Of a stretch of DNA of 64,000 nucleotides, positions 35,833-45,325 are shown in pieces; position 1 is the first letter of the stretch, and each line of letters starts with the position of its first letter. The stretch comes from Butyrivibrio sp. AC2005. GTDB taxonomy: Bacteria; Bacillota; Clostridia; Lachnospirales; Lachnospiraceae. The stretch is from assembly GCF_000424145.1 (NCBI RefSeq), contig NZ_KE384137.1:62001-126000 (forward strand), given 5' to 3'. The notes under the pieces were generated by a model. It did no database searches. It was given only the letters and a program-made list of their open reading frames with translations, and had not been told where the DNA came from. A program made the translations under genes and the position numbers.

Positions 35833-37251
35833 ATGGCTCAGCTGTGGGGTGGCAGGTTTGAAGGCGAGATAAATGAGCTTGCCTGGAAATTTAATGCATC
35901 CATATATTTTGACAAGAGGCTTATTAAAGCAGATGCAATTGGAAGTAAGGCACATGTAACAATGTTGGCAAAACAGGGTATTATCACTGATGAAGAGCGT
36001 GATCAGATCATAGAAGGACTTGATAATATTCTGGAGGATGTTGAAAACGGAAAGCTTGAGATTACTGATAAATATGAAGATGTCCATAGCTTTCTGGAGG
36101 CTAATCTCATTGACAGAATAGGCGATGCCGGTAAGAAAATGCATACCGGAAGGTCAAGAAACGATCAGGTTGCTCTGGATATGAGACTTTTTGTAAGGGC
36201 TGAGGTTAAGAATGTAGCGGGCATAATTTATGAGATGCTGAATACATTAAATGCTCTTATGAAAGATAACATTCATACATATATGCCGGGATTCACGCAT
36301 CTTCAAAAGGCTCAGCCTGTTACACTCTCACATCATCTTGGTGCGTATTTTGAGATGTTTTACAGGGATTCCGAAAGACTTCTTCAGGTTTTCGAAGGCA
36401 TGAATTATTGTCCTTTGGGATCGGGAGCACTTGCAGGAACTACTTATCCGCTTGACAGATCATATACTGCAGAGCTTTTAAAATTCTATGAACCAACAAA
36501 TAACAGTATGGATTCAGTATCTGATAGAGATTATCTTATAGAATTTTTATCTGCTTTATCTATAATAATGATGCATCTTTCAAGATTTTCCGAAGAAGTT
36601 ATTATTTGGAACTCAAATGAATACGGTTTTGTGACGATAGATGATGCATATTCAACAGGAAGCAGTATTATGCCTCAGAAAAAGAATCCTGATATTGCGG
36701 AGCTTGTAAGAGGAAAGACCGGCAGAGTATATGGTGCACTTAATTCACTTCTGGTCACTATGAAGGGAATACCTCTTGCATATGATAAGGACATGCAGGA
36801 GGATAAAGAGGTCAGCTTTGATGCTATTGATACAACTAAAAACTGCCTGATTCTGTTTACCGATATGCTTAAAACCATGAAATTTAACAAGGATAATATG
36901 GAGAAAAGTGCGATCCGGGGATTCACCGATGCAACAGATGCTGCAGATTATCTTGTTAATAAGGGTGTACCTTTTAGGGATGCTCATGGTATTATAGGTA
37001 GAATAGTTTTACATTGTATTGAAAAGCAGTGTGGCATTTCAGACCTGACAATTGATGAGCTAAAAACTTTTGCAGACCAGTTTGATAATGATATATACGA
37101 AGCAATCAGTCTTAAAACTTGTGTTGAGAAGAGACTGACTGCAGGTGCACCCGGTCCTGAAGCAATGAAGGCGTCTATTAAGAAGAATGAAGAGCGACTT
37201 AATGAGTACTGGGCTAATTCAGAAGGCTTTTATACATTGGAAGTAATTTAA
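35833..37251 (+). CDS. argH: Argininosuccinate lyase
   Basis: A 472-residue enzyme of the fumarase/aspartase superfamily that splits argininosuccinate into arginine and fumarate. Motifs: MAQLWGGRFEGEINELAWKF at the start, HTGRSRNDQVALD, and the signature GSSIMPQKKNPD (near residue 277). AAAAAGGAGA precedes the ATG. No argG is in the window, so the other arginine genes lie elsewhere. It is 33 bases before asd. Confidence 0.96.
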   Translation: MAQLWGGRFEGEINELAWKFNASIYFDKRLIKADAIGSKAHVTMLAKQGIITDEERDQIIEGLDNILEDVENGKLEITDKYEDVHSFLEANLIDRIGDAGKKMHTGRSRNDQVALDMRLFVRAEVKNVAGIIYEMLNTLNALMKDNIHTYMPGFTHLQKAQPVTLSHHLGAYFEMFYRDSERLLQVFEGMNYCPLGSGALAGTTYPLDRSYTAELLKFYEPTNNSMDSVSDRDYLIEFLSALSIIMMHLSRFSEEVIIWNSNEYGFVTIDDAYSTGSSIMPQKKNPDIAELVRGKTGRVYGALNSLLVTMKGIPLAYDKDMQEDKEVSFDAIDTTKNCLILFTDMLKTMKFNKDNMEKSAIRGFTDATDAADYLVNKGVPFRDAHGIIGRIVLHCIEKQCGISDLTIDELKTFADQFDNDIYEAISLKTCVEKRLTAGAPGPEAMKASIKKNEERLNEYWANSEGFYTLEVI

Positions 37252-37284
37252 ATATCTATATACATACAAGAGGAGAGTGGAAAA

Positions 37285-38370
37285 ATGAGCGAAAAATTGA
37301 AAGTAGCAGTTCTTGGTGCAACAGGTATGGTTGGTCAGAGATTTATAACAATTCTTGACAATCACCCCTGGTTTGAGGTTGCTGTTGTTGCAGCAAGTCC
37401 CAGAAGCGCAGGCAAAACCTATGAGGAATCTGTAGGTGACAGATGGAAGATGGAAGTTCCCATGCCTGAGAAGGTTAAGAATCTTGTTATTAAGGATGTA
37501 ACTAATGTTGAAGAGGTAACAAAGGATGTTGACTTTGTTCTTTCAGCAGTAAATATGTCAAAGGATGAGATTAAGGCTATCGAGGAAGAGTATGCTAAGA
37601 CAGAAACTCCTGTAGTTTCTAATAACAGTGCCCACAGATGGACTCCCGATGTTCCTATGATTATTCCGGAAGTTAACCCTCATCATGCAGATGTTATCGA
37701 GTTCCAGAAGAAGAGACTTGGTACAACAAAGGGATTTATTGCTGTTAAGCCCAACTGCTCAATTCAGAGCTATGCTCCCGCACTTTCCGCCTGGAAAGAA
37801 TTTGAGCCCTATGAAGTAGTTGCAACAACTTACCAGGCTATTTCAGGTGCAGGTAAAAACTTCAAAGAGTGGCCCGAGATGGAAGGAAATATCATTCCCT
37901 TTATCTCAGGTGAGGAAGAAAAGAGCGAAAAAGAGCCACTCAGAATCTGGGGACATATTGAAAATGGCGTCATTGTACCTGCTGAAAGTCCGATTATTAC
38001 ATGTCAGTGTATAAGAGTTCCAGTTTTGTATGGACATACGGCCGCAGCTTTTGTAAAATTTAAGAAGAAAGCTACAAAAGATGAACTTATTAAGTGTCTT
38101 GTGAATTTTAGCGGTAAGCCTCAGGAGCTTGGTCTTCCCAGCGCTCCCAAGCAGTTTATTCAGTATCTTGAGGAGGATAATCGTCCTCAGGTATCACTTG
38201 ATGTAAACTACGAAGGTGGTATGGGTGTAAGCATAGGCCGTCTTCGCGAGGATACTGTATATGACTGGAAGTTTGTAGGTCTTTCTCACAATACACTTAG
38301 AGGAGCTGCAGGCGGTGCAGTTGAATGCGCAGAACTCCTCAAGGCACTTGGATACATTAGCAAGAAGTAA
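37285..38370 (+). CDS. asd: Aspartate-semialdehyde dehydrogenase
   Basis: A 361-residue NADPH-dependent enzyme of lysine, threonine and methionine synthesis. The N-terminal nucleotide fold begins AVLGATGMVGQRFI. The catalytic Cys158 lies in KPNCSIQSY, and TTYQAISGAGKNF and GHTAAAFVKF follow. The segment pattern and length match the archaeal/fungal-type subgroup rather than the E. coli type. AGAGGAGAG precedes the ATG. Near it are argH and, further on, metH and the ilv genes, but they are not one operon by spacing. Confidence 0.95.
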   Translation: MSEKLKVAVLGATGMVGQRFITILDNHPWFEVAVVAASPRSAGKTYEESVGDRWKMEVPMPEKVKNLVIKDVTNVEEVTKDVDFVLSAVNMSKDEIKAIEEEYAKTETPVVSNNSAHRWTPDVPMIIPEVNPHHADVIEFQKKRLGTTKGFIAVKPNCSIQSYAPALSAWKEFEPYEVVATTYQAISGAGKNFKEWPEMEGNIIPFISGEEEKSEKEPLRIWGHIENGVIVPAESPIITCQCIRVPVLYGHTAAAFVKFKKKATKDELIKCLVNFSGKPQELGLPSAPKQFIQYLEEDNRPQVSLDVNYEGGMGVSIGRLREDTVYDWKFVGLSHNTLRGAAGGAVECAELLKALGYISKK

Positions 38371-38405
38371 TAGGACTTAAAAAATCTGGGGTGAGGACAA
38401 TTTTT

Positions 38406-39785
38406 ATGGAAAAAACAAAGGTTCAGGAACTTGAAGTACTAAATGGCTATTTTAACAGTGGGGACAATCAGATTGTTATAGTATATGGCCACATTCGTAC
38501 AGGTAGCGCAACTGTAATTACAACATTTGCAGAAGATAAAGAATACCTTTATTATTGCGCTTGTTCTGCTTCTGAAAGGCTGCAGCAGTTTTTAATAGGT
38601 GATATTCTGAGAAAAAAAGGACATGATGTTCCGGATTTTCCTACCTATAAAGAAATAACTGAGGCTATAGAGAATTATGCTATAAAGATTAATAAACCTC
38701 TTGTTGTTTTTGTTGAGAATTTTGAAGATATAATAAAAGCATCACCGAATTTTATAGAGGAAATAAGCTCTGTTGTTTATAAGAGCGGTCATCCTCAGAT
38801 GATGGTTGTCCTCATGGGCTCAAATGCAGCATGGATAGAGAACAACATGGTTGAAAAGATTGGTGCGCAGGCAGCCAATATTTCCGGGTTCCTGAAGATT
38901 AAACTCTATTCCTTCCAGGAGATGAGAAAGAGATTCTCAAAGATGAGTGATAGGGATGTTATTTCTTCCTATGCTGTTTTTGGTGGAAATGCAAGACTCT
39001 GGTCTTATTTTGATGAGAATAAGACATTTAAGGAAAATGTATGTGAAAAATTCCTGGATGTACTTAACAGTGTCCTTCTTCGTGAAACCTTAAGAATACT
39101 TGAAGAGAACTTGAGAGAAACGGCAGTTTATAATACTATTATGTATGGACTTGCTAATGGTAAGAATAAGCTGAATGATATTCACCATGCAACCGGATTT
39201 TCAAGAGCTAAGATTATGGTTTATTTAAAAAGCCTTATTGAGCTTGGAATGGTTGAAAAAGTTTATTCTTTTGCAACAACCGGACATGAGAATGTTCAGA
39301 AAGGTGTTTACAGAATTTGTGATCCTTTAGCACATTTCTTTTATAGATTCTTTTATGCACATCTGACAGAGATTATAAGGCTTGATTCTGAAGAATATTA
39401 CAACACATTTATCGCAGAGGGGCTTGATGAATATGTTGCTTCTGCATACAGAGCTGTTTGCAGAGAGTATGTTGTTAAACTTGCTGAATATGATAAGCTT
39501 CCCTTCAAGATTGATGAAGAGGGTGAATGGGTTGGAAAAATTGATTCTCTTGATATTGTAGCTCAGAGTGAATCCGGTGACACACTTGTTGGTGCTTGTT
39601 ACTGGAATTCCAAGATGGACGTGGATGCAATAGAAAAAATAAGAAGCTGCTGTAAGAGAGCAAGAGTTAATCCGGATTATTATTATCTTTTCTCTGCCAT
39701 GGGCTTTGAGGATGGTCTTAAGGAGCTTGCAGAAAAAGAAGCGTCCATCAAACTTATAGAATTGGAAGAAATGATGAATGCCTAA
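38406..39785 (+). CDS. ATPase-DUF234 family protein with degenerate P-loop and nuclease-like motif
   Basis: A 459-residue member of the archaeal-type ATPase plus DUF234 family. The P-loop expected as GxxxVGKT reads GHIRTGSAT (Ser34 for the Walker A Lys, Ala35 for Thr), and the Walker B region reads VVFVENFED where the family usually has IDEF. In the C-terminal DUF234 part the usual D...ExKW pattern reads LDIVA (Asp383) and GACYW (Ala397, Tyr399). A winged helix (about 265-320, NDIHHATGFSRAKIMVYLKS) is intact. So DNA binding may remain while ATP hydrolysis and any nuclease activity are probably lost. GGTGAGGA supports ATG 38406. It overlaps topB by eight bases. Confidence 0.82.
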   Translation: MEKTKVQELEVLNGYFNSGDNQIVIVYGHIRTGSATVITTFAEDKEYLYYCACSASERLQQFLIGDILRKKGHDVPDFPTYKEITEAIENYAIKINKPLVVFVENFEDIIKASPNFIEEISSVVYKSGHPQMMVVLMGSNAAWIENNMVEKIGAQAANISGFLKIKLYSFQEMRKRFSKMSDRDVISSYAVFGGNARLWSYFDENKTFKENVCEKFLDVLNSVLLRETLRILEENLRETAVYNTIMYGLANGKNKLNDIHHATGFSRAKIMVYLKSLIELGMVEKVYSFATTGHENVQKGVYRICDPLAHFFYRFFYAHLTEIIRLDSEEYYNTFIAEGLDEYVASAYRAVCREYVVKLAEYDKLPFKIDEEGEWVGKIDSLDIVAQSESGDTLVGACYWNSKMDVDAIEKIRSCCKRARVNPDYYYLFSAMGFEDGLKELAEKEASIKLIELEEMMNA

Positions 39786-41850
39786 GAGCGTTTTTATTGC
39801 CGAAAAGCCCAGCGTAGCAAGGGCTTTCGGCGCTGCATTAAAATATAATTTTTCTAATAAAGACGGATATATGGAATCTGAAGAAGCCATCGTCACCTGG
39901 TGTGTAGGACACCTGGTGACGATGAGTTATCCTGAGGTGTATGATGAGAAAATGGCCAAATGGTCATTGAACACAATTCCATTTATTCCGTCTCAATTTA
40001 AGTACGAAATTATTCCACAGAGTGCTAAGCAGTTCAATATAGTTAAGGGACTTCTAACACGCGAAGATGTGGATACAATATATATTTGCACTGACTCGGG
40101 ACGTGAAGGAGAGTATATTTACAGACTTGTTGATCAGGAAGCAAAGGTTATCGGCAAGGTAAAAAAACGAGTTTGGATTGATTCACAGACTGAGGAAGAA
40201 ATTCTCAGAGGAATACGCGAAGCCAAAGATGACAGTGAGTATGACAATATCGGAGCTGCTGCATATCTGAGGGCTAAGGAAGATTATCTGATGGGTATCA
40301 ACTTTTCAAGGGCACTGACTCTTCGATATGGTTATTCCATCAGATCTTTTCTTGGACTGGATAAATGCGTAGTTGCTGTTGGCCGTGTTATGACCTGTGT
40401 ACTCGGCATTGTTGTGGATAGAGAGAGGGAGATAAGGAATTTTGTTAAGACTCCTTTCTACAGAGTGCTGGGTGATTTTGCTATCGGTGATAAAAGCATA
40501 TCTGCTGAATGGCGTGTTCAGGAAAAGAGTAAGTATAATGGTTCCTTTGAACTTTATAGTGAGAAGGGCTTCAAGGAAGAAAAATCTGCCAAGGCTCTCA
40601 TTGAATCCCTGGGGCAGCTTCCTGTGAAAGGGAATATCGCACTTCTTGAAAAGAAGAAGGAAACCAAGAATCCTCCGCTATTGTATAATCTTGCAGAGCT
40701 TCAAAATGACTGCTCTAAATTTTTTAAGATTGATCCTAATCAGACTCTTGCCATAGCTCAGGAATTATATGAAAAAAAGCTTACAACTTATCCGAGAACT
40801 GATGCCAGGGTTTTAAGTACTGCAATTTCTAAAGAAATTGATAAAAATATCAAAGGGCTTATGTCGTATGAACCTGCCGGTATTTTTGCCAAGTCAATAT
40901 TGCAGCATGAGTCATATAAGAATATTGCCAGGACAAGGTATGTAAATGATAAAGCTATAACCGACCACTACGCGATTATACCTACAGGTCAGGGATTAGG
41001 ATCTCTAAGTTCCCTAAGTCCTACTGCTGCCAAGGTTTATGAAATAATAGTAAGAAGATTTTTGGCAGTATTTTATCCTGCAGCTCAATACTCGAAAATT
41101 AAGATGGAAATGATTGTACAAGGGACTGATCCTCAATTTGAGGAGCATTTCTTTGCGGGCTTTAAACTGCTTAGTTCAAAAGGCTATCTTCATGTTATGG
41201 ATTATTCTTTTTTCAAGAAGAAGGATGAAAAGGAGAATGAGGAGAAGAATGATAACGATGCTGAGGATGCAGCTGCAGACGAAGGCCTTTTTGAAGCTCT
41301 GTCAAAGCTAAAAAAGGGCGATGAGATTGATTTGACTGCCGCATCAATTAAAGAGGGTGAGACAACACCTCCAAAGCGCTATAATTCAGGTACTCTTATT
41401 CTTACAATGGAGAATGCAGGTCAGTTTATAGAGGATGAGGAATTAAGATCACAGATCAAGGGCTCAGGTATCGGTACGAGTGCCACGAGGGCGGGCATTC
41501 TTGATAAGCTTGTAAAAAACAGATATCTGGAGCTTAATAAGAAAACTCAGATAATAACACCTACTCAGATGGGTGAGATGATCTATGATACCGTATTTGT
41601 ATCAATGAAACCTATGCTTAACCCATCACTTACAGCAAGTTGGGAGAAGGGACTGACACAGGTAGAGCAGGGTGAGATATCTGAAGACGAATACATGAAA
41701 AAGCTTACTGATTTCATAACCAGGCGCACTAATTACGTCAAAGATAATGATATGAGATCACATATGCAGAGATTTTTTGCAGCTTCAGCACAATATTACA
41801 AAAAAGCTCCTGCAAAAAAAGCTGCAAATAAAGGTAAGAAAAAATCATAA
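39778..41850 (+). CDS. topB: DNA topoisomerase III
   Basis: A 690-residue type IA topoisomerase. The N-terminus FIAEKPSVARAFGAALKY and the TOPRIM motif CTDSGREGEYIYR are intact; the DNA-cleaving Tyr338 lies in LTTYPRTDARVLS. KGSGIGTSATRAGILDKLVK near residue 561 is the family signature of the TopB group. An acidic insert (about 480-505, ENEEKNDNDAEDAAADE) and a basic C-terminal tail (KKAPAKKAANKGKKKS) are extras. It relaxes and decatenates DNA. It overlaps the degenerate ATPase gene, so their expression is coupled. Confidence 0.95.
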   Translation: MPKSVFIAEKPSVARAFGAALKYNFSNKDGYMESEEAIVTWCVGHLVTMSYPEVYDEKMAKWSLNTIPFIPSQFKYEIIPQSAKQFNIVKGLLTREDVDTIYICTDSGREGEYIYRLVDQEAKVIGKVKKRVWIDSQTEEEILRGIREAKDDSEYDNIGAAAYLRAKEDYLMGINFSRALTLRYGYSIRSFLGLDKCVVAVGRVMTCVLGIVVDREREIRNFVKTPFYRVLGDFAIGDKSISAEWRVQEKSKYNGSFELYSEKGFKEEKSAKALIESLGQLPVKGNIALLEKKKETKNPPLLYNLAELQNDCSKFFKIDPNQTLAIAQELYEKKLTTYPRTDARVLSTAISKEIDKNIKGLMSYEPAGIFAKSILQHESYKNIARTRYVNDKAITDHYAIIPTGQGLGSLSSLSPTAAKVYEIIVRRFLAVFYPAAQYSKIKMEMIVQGTDPQFEEHFFAGFKLLSSKGYLHVMDYSFFKKKDEKENEEKNDNDAEDAAADEGLFEALSKLKKGDEIDLTAASIKEGETTPPKRYNSGTLILTMENAGQFIEDEELRSQIKGSGIGTSATRAGILDKLVKNRYLELNKKTQIITPTQMGEMIYDTVFVSMKPMLNPSLTASWEKGLTQVEQGEISEDEYMKKLTDFITRRTNYVKDNDMRSHMQRFFAASAQYYKKAPAKKAANKGKKKS

Positions 41851-41883
41851 CTGAAGATTATGAGGGAAAGAAAGGAAATGATC

Positions 41884-42561
41884 ATGAACGAATATTCAAT
41901 AGAAAATCTGTATGACTTAAATGAGACCATCGCTGCCGATATTTTTAAGGGTGTAACATATCCCTGGGAAGTACTTCCGAAGATTAAGGAATTTATTGTA
42001 GAGCTTGGAAAAACACTTCCTGAAGAAAAATTCGAAAAGCGTGGAGAAGATATCTGGGTTGCAAAGAGTGCAAAATTTTTATCTGATAATGTTTATATTG
42101 CAGGTCCCTGCATCATAGATGAAGAGGCTGAAATAAGACCCGGTGCATTCATAAGAGGAAGCGCGATAGTTGGTAAAGGTGCTGTAGTAGGTAATTCTAC
42201 CGAGCTTAAGAATGTCATTCTGTTTAATAAGGTTCAGGTTCCGCATTATAACTATGTGGGTGATTCCATACTGGGCTTTAAGTCACATATGGGTGCCGGC
42301 TCTATCACATCAAATGTAAAGTCTGATAAGAAGCTTGTTGTCGTTAAGAACGGTGCTGATGATATGGTGGAAACAGGACTTAAAAAGGTTGGTGCCATGC
42401 TTGGGGATAACGTTGAAGTTGGCTGCGGAAGTATTCTTAATCCCGGTACAGTAGTTGGAAGAGAGAGTAATATTTATCCTCTTTCTTCGGTTAGAGGATG
42501 TGTTCCTGCAAAGCATATTTATAAAGAAAAAGGGGTTGTTGTTCCTAAGAACAATGACTGA
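41884..42561 (+). CDS. Left-handed beta-helix (hexapeptide) protein, nucleotidyltransferase-like
   Basis: A 225-residue protein built mainly of hexapeptide repeats (about residues 60-200; for example IRPGAFIRGSAIVGKGAVVG and GDNVEVGCGSILNPGTVVGR). These form the acyltransferase domain seen in GlmU and related UDP-GlcNAc pyrophosphorylases. The nucleotidyltransferase domain is absent. NYVGDSILGFKSHMGAGSIT and a conserved Lys-rich stretch are like the GlmU acetyltransferase part, so an acetyl- or other acyltransfer to a sugar is possible but the substrate is unknown. AAAGGA at 41872-41877 favours ATG 41884 over earlier ATGs. Confidence 0.85.
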   Translation: MNEYSIENLYDLNETIAADIFKGVTYPWEVLPKIKEFIVELGKTLPEEKFEKRGEDIWVAKSAKFLSDNVYIAGPCIIDEEAEIRPGAFIRGSAIVGKGAVVGNSTELKNVILFNKVQVPHYNYVGDSILGFKSHMGAGSITSNVKSDKKLVVVKNGADDMVETGLKKVGAMLGDNVEVGCGSILNPGTVVGRESNIYPLSSVRGCVPAKHIYKEKGVVVPKNND

Positions 42562-42588
42562 AATATATAAGAGGGATATATAGGGGAT

Positions 42589-43929
42589 ATGAAAAAAGTT
42601 TTTTCTTGTATAATGACTGCTGCTGTTACAGTTTCTCTATGTGGATGCGGCTCGGTCATTGATGATACATTTGGGAAATTTAGCAAAGGGCTTGAAACTA
42701 TTCGCGATTCTGTAAACACAGGTGCGGATGTTATTGAGAATCTTGAAAACGAAATTACGGATGAACTTGCTGAGAAGACAGATAAACCTGTAGTTGAATC
42801 TACAGATGAACCTATAAATAAAACAGATGTTTCTGCAAATGATGAAAACAAGGATTCTACTGAGGATTTCGAGCCTTATATAGCAGAAAAGGCTGAGGAT
42901 GGACCGGTTGATTCTCTTGCATACGTGAAGGCTTATTCTGATATTGTAAATGTTCAGGCTGATGTACGAAAAAAGAACGAAGAGGTGCAGAAGGATACAA
43001 AATATCCGTTTGATTCATATTATATTTATGATATTGATAAGGATGGTATACCTGAACTGATATTACAATATGGTGAACTTGGTGAAGATGTTTTTACTGA
43101 GGACTATAAGGGTGTAGTCTATACAATGGATGGTAATTCAGCGGTTATCCTTGATGATGATTTTGAATTGTCTTATGCGGATTTATATACTGATCCCGGT
43201 GAAAATGGTATGCTTTGCTATCGCTACTCAGCTAAAAAGGCTACCTGCTACAGGGTAATATATGAAAACGGTGAGAGAATGGAAGAAGAGCTGCATACTG
43301 AAGAAGCTGAAGGCACTGACAATTATCTTAAGAGAGGAAGATATAAATCTCCATCCAAGATAGTCCCCGGTTCCTATGAACTGTGTCATACACGGAACTG
43401 CGTAACTCTTCCCATCAGGAAGTATGACAGTATTATGAAGCATATTGACGGAAACAGAGGAGATTTAATTGAACTGTCTTTCCCTGATAATGATGAGAAT
43501 TATTATGAAAATATAATATCAGAGAACAAAGAAATATATCTTTATGGTGCTGATAAATATATGCATAATAAAGGCCTTATTCATTATGAGGATATTTTTA
43601 ATAAGGATGTACTGCGAGATAACACTGGTAATGAAATAAAATTTGTAGAGAAGAAATATGCAGATTTAAATGAAGACGGAGTATATGAATGCATAATATA
43701 TCTTCGAGGTGAATATGCTTCCGGGAATTCGGACATGAGAGTCATCATGACTGTGGAAGACGGTGAGAATTATGCATATTCATCGTTTTATCCACCTGAA
43801 ACAGATATAACCGAATATGGTGAATTCGAGAACCATAGCAGGTATGGAAGTTCATATTACAGAATTATTTTTGACAAAGAGGAAGCCGAAGAATATTATG
43901 TTCCGGTTTGGGAAAACCAGGCTTCTTAA
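42589..43929 (+). CDS. Lipoprotein with EF-hand-like calcium loops, unknown function
   Basis: A 446-residue secreted lipoprotein: signal peptide with lipobox SLCGC (Cys about residue 19), then an acidic linker (about 45-105). The folded part contains two Asp-rich loops of calcium-binding form, YDIDKDGIPELIL (about 145) and ADLNEDGVYECII (about 362), like EF-hand/VCBS-type repeats. I do not recognise the family beyond that. GGGG precedes the ATG. It stands alone, with the next gene under its own promoter. Confidence 0.78.
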   Translation: MKKVFSCIMTAAVTVSLCGCGSVIDDTFGKFSKGLETIRDSVNTGADVIENLENEITDELAEKTDKPVVESTDEPINKTDVSANDENKDSTEDFEPYIAEKAEDGPVDSLAYVKAYSDIVNVQADVRKKNEEVQKDTKYPFDSYYIYDIDKDGIPELILQYGELGEDVFTEDYKGVVYTMDGNSAVILDDDFELSYADLYTDPGENGMLCYRYSAKKATCYRVIYENGERMEEELHTEEAEGTDNYLKRGRYKSPSKIVPGSYELCHTRNCVTLPIRKYDSIMKHIDGNRGDLIELSFPDNDENYYENIISENKEIYLYGADKYMHNKGLIHYEDIFNKDVLRDNTGNEIKFVEKKYADLNEDGVYECIIYLRGEYASGNSDMRVIMTVEDGENYAYSSFYPPETDITEYGEFENHSRYGSSYYRIIFDKEEAEEYYVPVWENQAS

Positions 43930-43951
43930 TGGGAAATTAGATATTCACTAT

Positions 43952-43981
43952 TTGACGAATACTATATAACAGTATTATAAT
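43952..43981 (+). promoter_or_regulatory. Promoter of the DUF6465-type gene
   Basis: TTGACG (43952-43957) and TATAAT (43976-43981) are 18 bases apart and lie 38 bases before the small gene. Confidence 0.75.
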
Positions 43982-44019
43982 CAAAAAAGTTTATGACATA
44001 TTACGAGGAGGAAATTGTT

Positions 44020-44223
44020 ATGGCAGCTATTAAGACAAAAATCGAGCTTCAGTATGCAGATAAGAGTATATCTTCAGAGGATCTTGTAGAGAGAGCTAAG
44101 GCAGCTTACGAAGCAGAGTATGGTGTTAAGGGTGCAAAGAATCTTGAGCTTTACGTTAAGCCTGAGGAGAATAAGGCTTACTATGTAGTAAACAACAAGA
44201 TGACAGGAAGCATCGATCTTTAA
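44020..44223 (+). CDS. Small DUF6465-type protein
   Basis: A 67-residue protein that looks like the DUF6465 family common in Lachnospiraceae: KTKIELQYADKSISSEDLVE, then AKNLELYVKPEENKAYYVVN and a terminal NKMTGSIDL. The beta-alpha-beta pattern is visible, but no function is known to me. GAGGAGGAA at 44005-44013 sets ATG 44020. A good promoter, ribosome site and terminator suggest a well expressed single-gene unit. Confidence 0.85.
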   Translation: MAAIKTKIELQYADKSISSEDLVERAKAAYEAEYGVKGAKNLELYVKPEENKAYYVVNNKMTGSIDL

Positions 44224-44235
44224 TTTTGATTTTTT

Positions 44236-44271
44236 GAAAGGCCTCAGGTTTATGCCTGGGGCTTTTCTTTG
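44236..44271 (+). terminator. Intrinsic terminator of the DUF6465-type gene
   Basis: A 13-bp stem with two G-T pairs (GAAAGGCCTCAGG at 44236-44248 with 44255-44267), a six-base loop and a short T-run. Confidence 0.85.
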
Positions 44272-44286
44272 ATTTATCGAGGTAGT

Positions 44287-45204
44287 ATGAACAAGGATTT
44301 ATCGTTACAAAAGGATTTAAATAAACTTAAAGCATGCGAACTTTTTCTTTTGGATATGGATGGGACATTGTATCTGGGAGATGAAGTTTTTGAGGGAGCT
44401 ATTGATTTTATACAAGCTCTTAAGAAACTGGGGAAAAAATATATTTATCTCACTAACAACTCATCAAGATCAGGGAGCGATTATATTGAAAGACTTAAAG
44501 GTATGGGGTTCCCCTGTGAGGCCGAAAATATTTATACATCCGGAATGGCTACTGCAGAATATTTAAGACTGCGATGCTCGGACAGATATATATATGTCGT
44601 GGGAACTAAGACTTTTTATAATGAATTAAAAAATGCAGGCTTGAAGGTTTTTGATTCCTATGATTATGATGATCTTGAATTCTATGAAAATAATGCATAT
44701 GGATTAAATGGAATTAAGGATACGGAAGAATTCAGAGAGTATCTTAATCAAAGTGATAATATTCCTGTTGTCTGCGTGGGATTTGATACCGAACTGGTAT
44801 ATAGGAATCTGGATCTTGCGGTTCATTTTTTGAGAAAAGATGCTGCTTTTGTTGCAGCAAATCCTGACTGGGTATGTCCAATGCCGAAGGGTGAGGTACT
44901 TCCTGATTGCGGAAGTATATGTGCACTTCTTACGGCTTCATCCGGGAAGGAACCCAGGTATATTGGGAAACCCAACCGTAAAATGGTAGATATTATTTCG
45001 TCCATGTCAGAAATACCAAATGGAAAGATATGCTGTGTGGGTGACAGGCTTTATACTGATATTGCCGTGGCTCAGAATGCAGGAGCAGTTTCTGTTTGCG
45101 TATTATCAGGTGAATGCAATGAATCGGAAATCTCAGAAATGAAAATAAAGCCGGATTATGTGCTTGATAATGTAAAAGAACTCGGTGAATTACTGCATGG
45201 CTGA
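44287..45204 (+). CDS. HAD-IIA family phosphatase (NagD-like)
   Basis: A 305-residue haloacid dehalogenase-superfamily hydrolase. Motif I is FLLDMDGTLYLGDEVFEGA (nucleophile and acid Asp), motif II is YLTNNSSRSG, motif III Lys is in YIGKPNRKM, and motif IV is CCVGDRLYTDIAVAQNAGA. The C2 cap fits the NagD/p-nitrophenyl phosphatase group, which acts on nucleotides or sugar phosphates. The substrate cannot be read from sequence. GAGGT precedes ATG 44287; the TTG at 44269 lies in the terminator of the upstream gene and is unlikely. Confidence 0.92.
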   Translation: MNKDLSLQKDLNKLKACELFLLDMDGTLYLGDEVFEGAIDFIQALKKLGKKYIYLTNNSSRSGSDYIERLKGMGFPCEAENIYTSGMATAEYLRLRCSDRYIYVVGTKTFYNELKNAGLKVFDSYDYDDLEFYENNAYGLNGIKDTEEFREYLNQSDNIPVVCVGFDTELVYRNLDLAVHFLRKDAAFVAANPDWVCPMPKGEVLPDCGSICALLTASSGKEPRYIGKPNRKMVDIISSMSEIPNGKICCVGDRLYTDIAVAQNAGAVSVCVLSGECNESEISEMKIKPDYVLDNVKELGELLHG

Positions 45205-45233
45205 TCGAGCATAAAAAATTTATAAAAAGTTAA

Positions 45234-45268
45234 GGGAATATGCCTTGTGCGCATATTCCTGTTTTTTT
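45234..45268 (+). terminator. Intrinsic terminator of the HAD phosphatase gene
   Basis: A 10-bp stem (GGGAATATGC at 45234-45243 with 45251-45260, one G-T pair) is followed by TTTTTTT. Confidence 0.9.
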
Positions 45269-45325
45269 AGAATTAATCTATGAAGTGATAATTTTTTATT
45301 GATGTTACATTTATGAGGGGTGATT

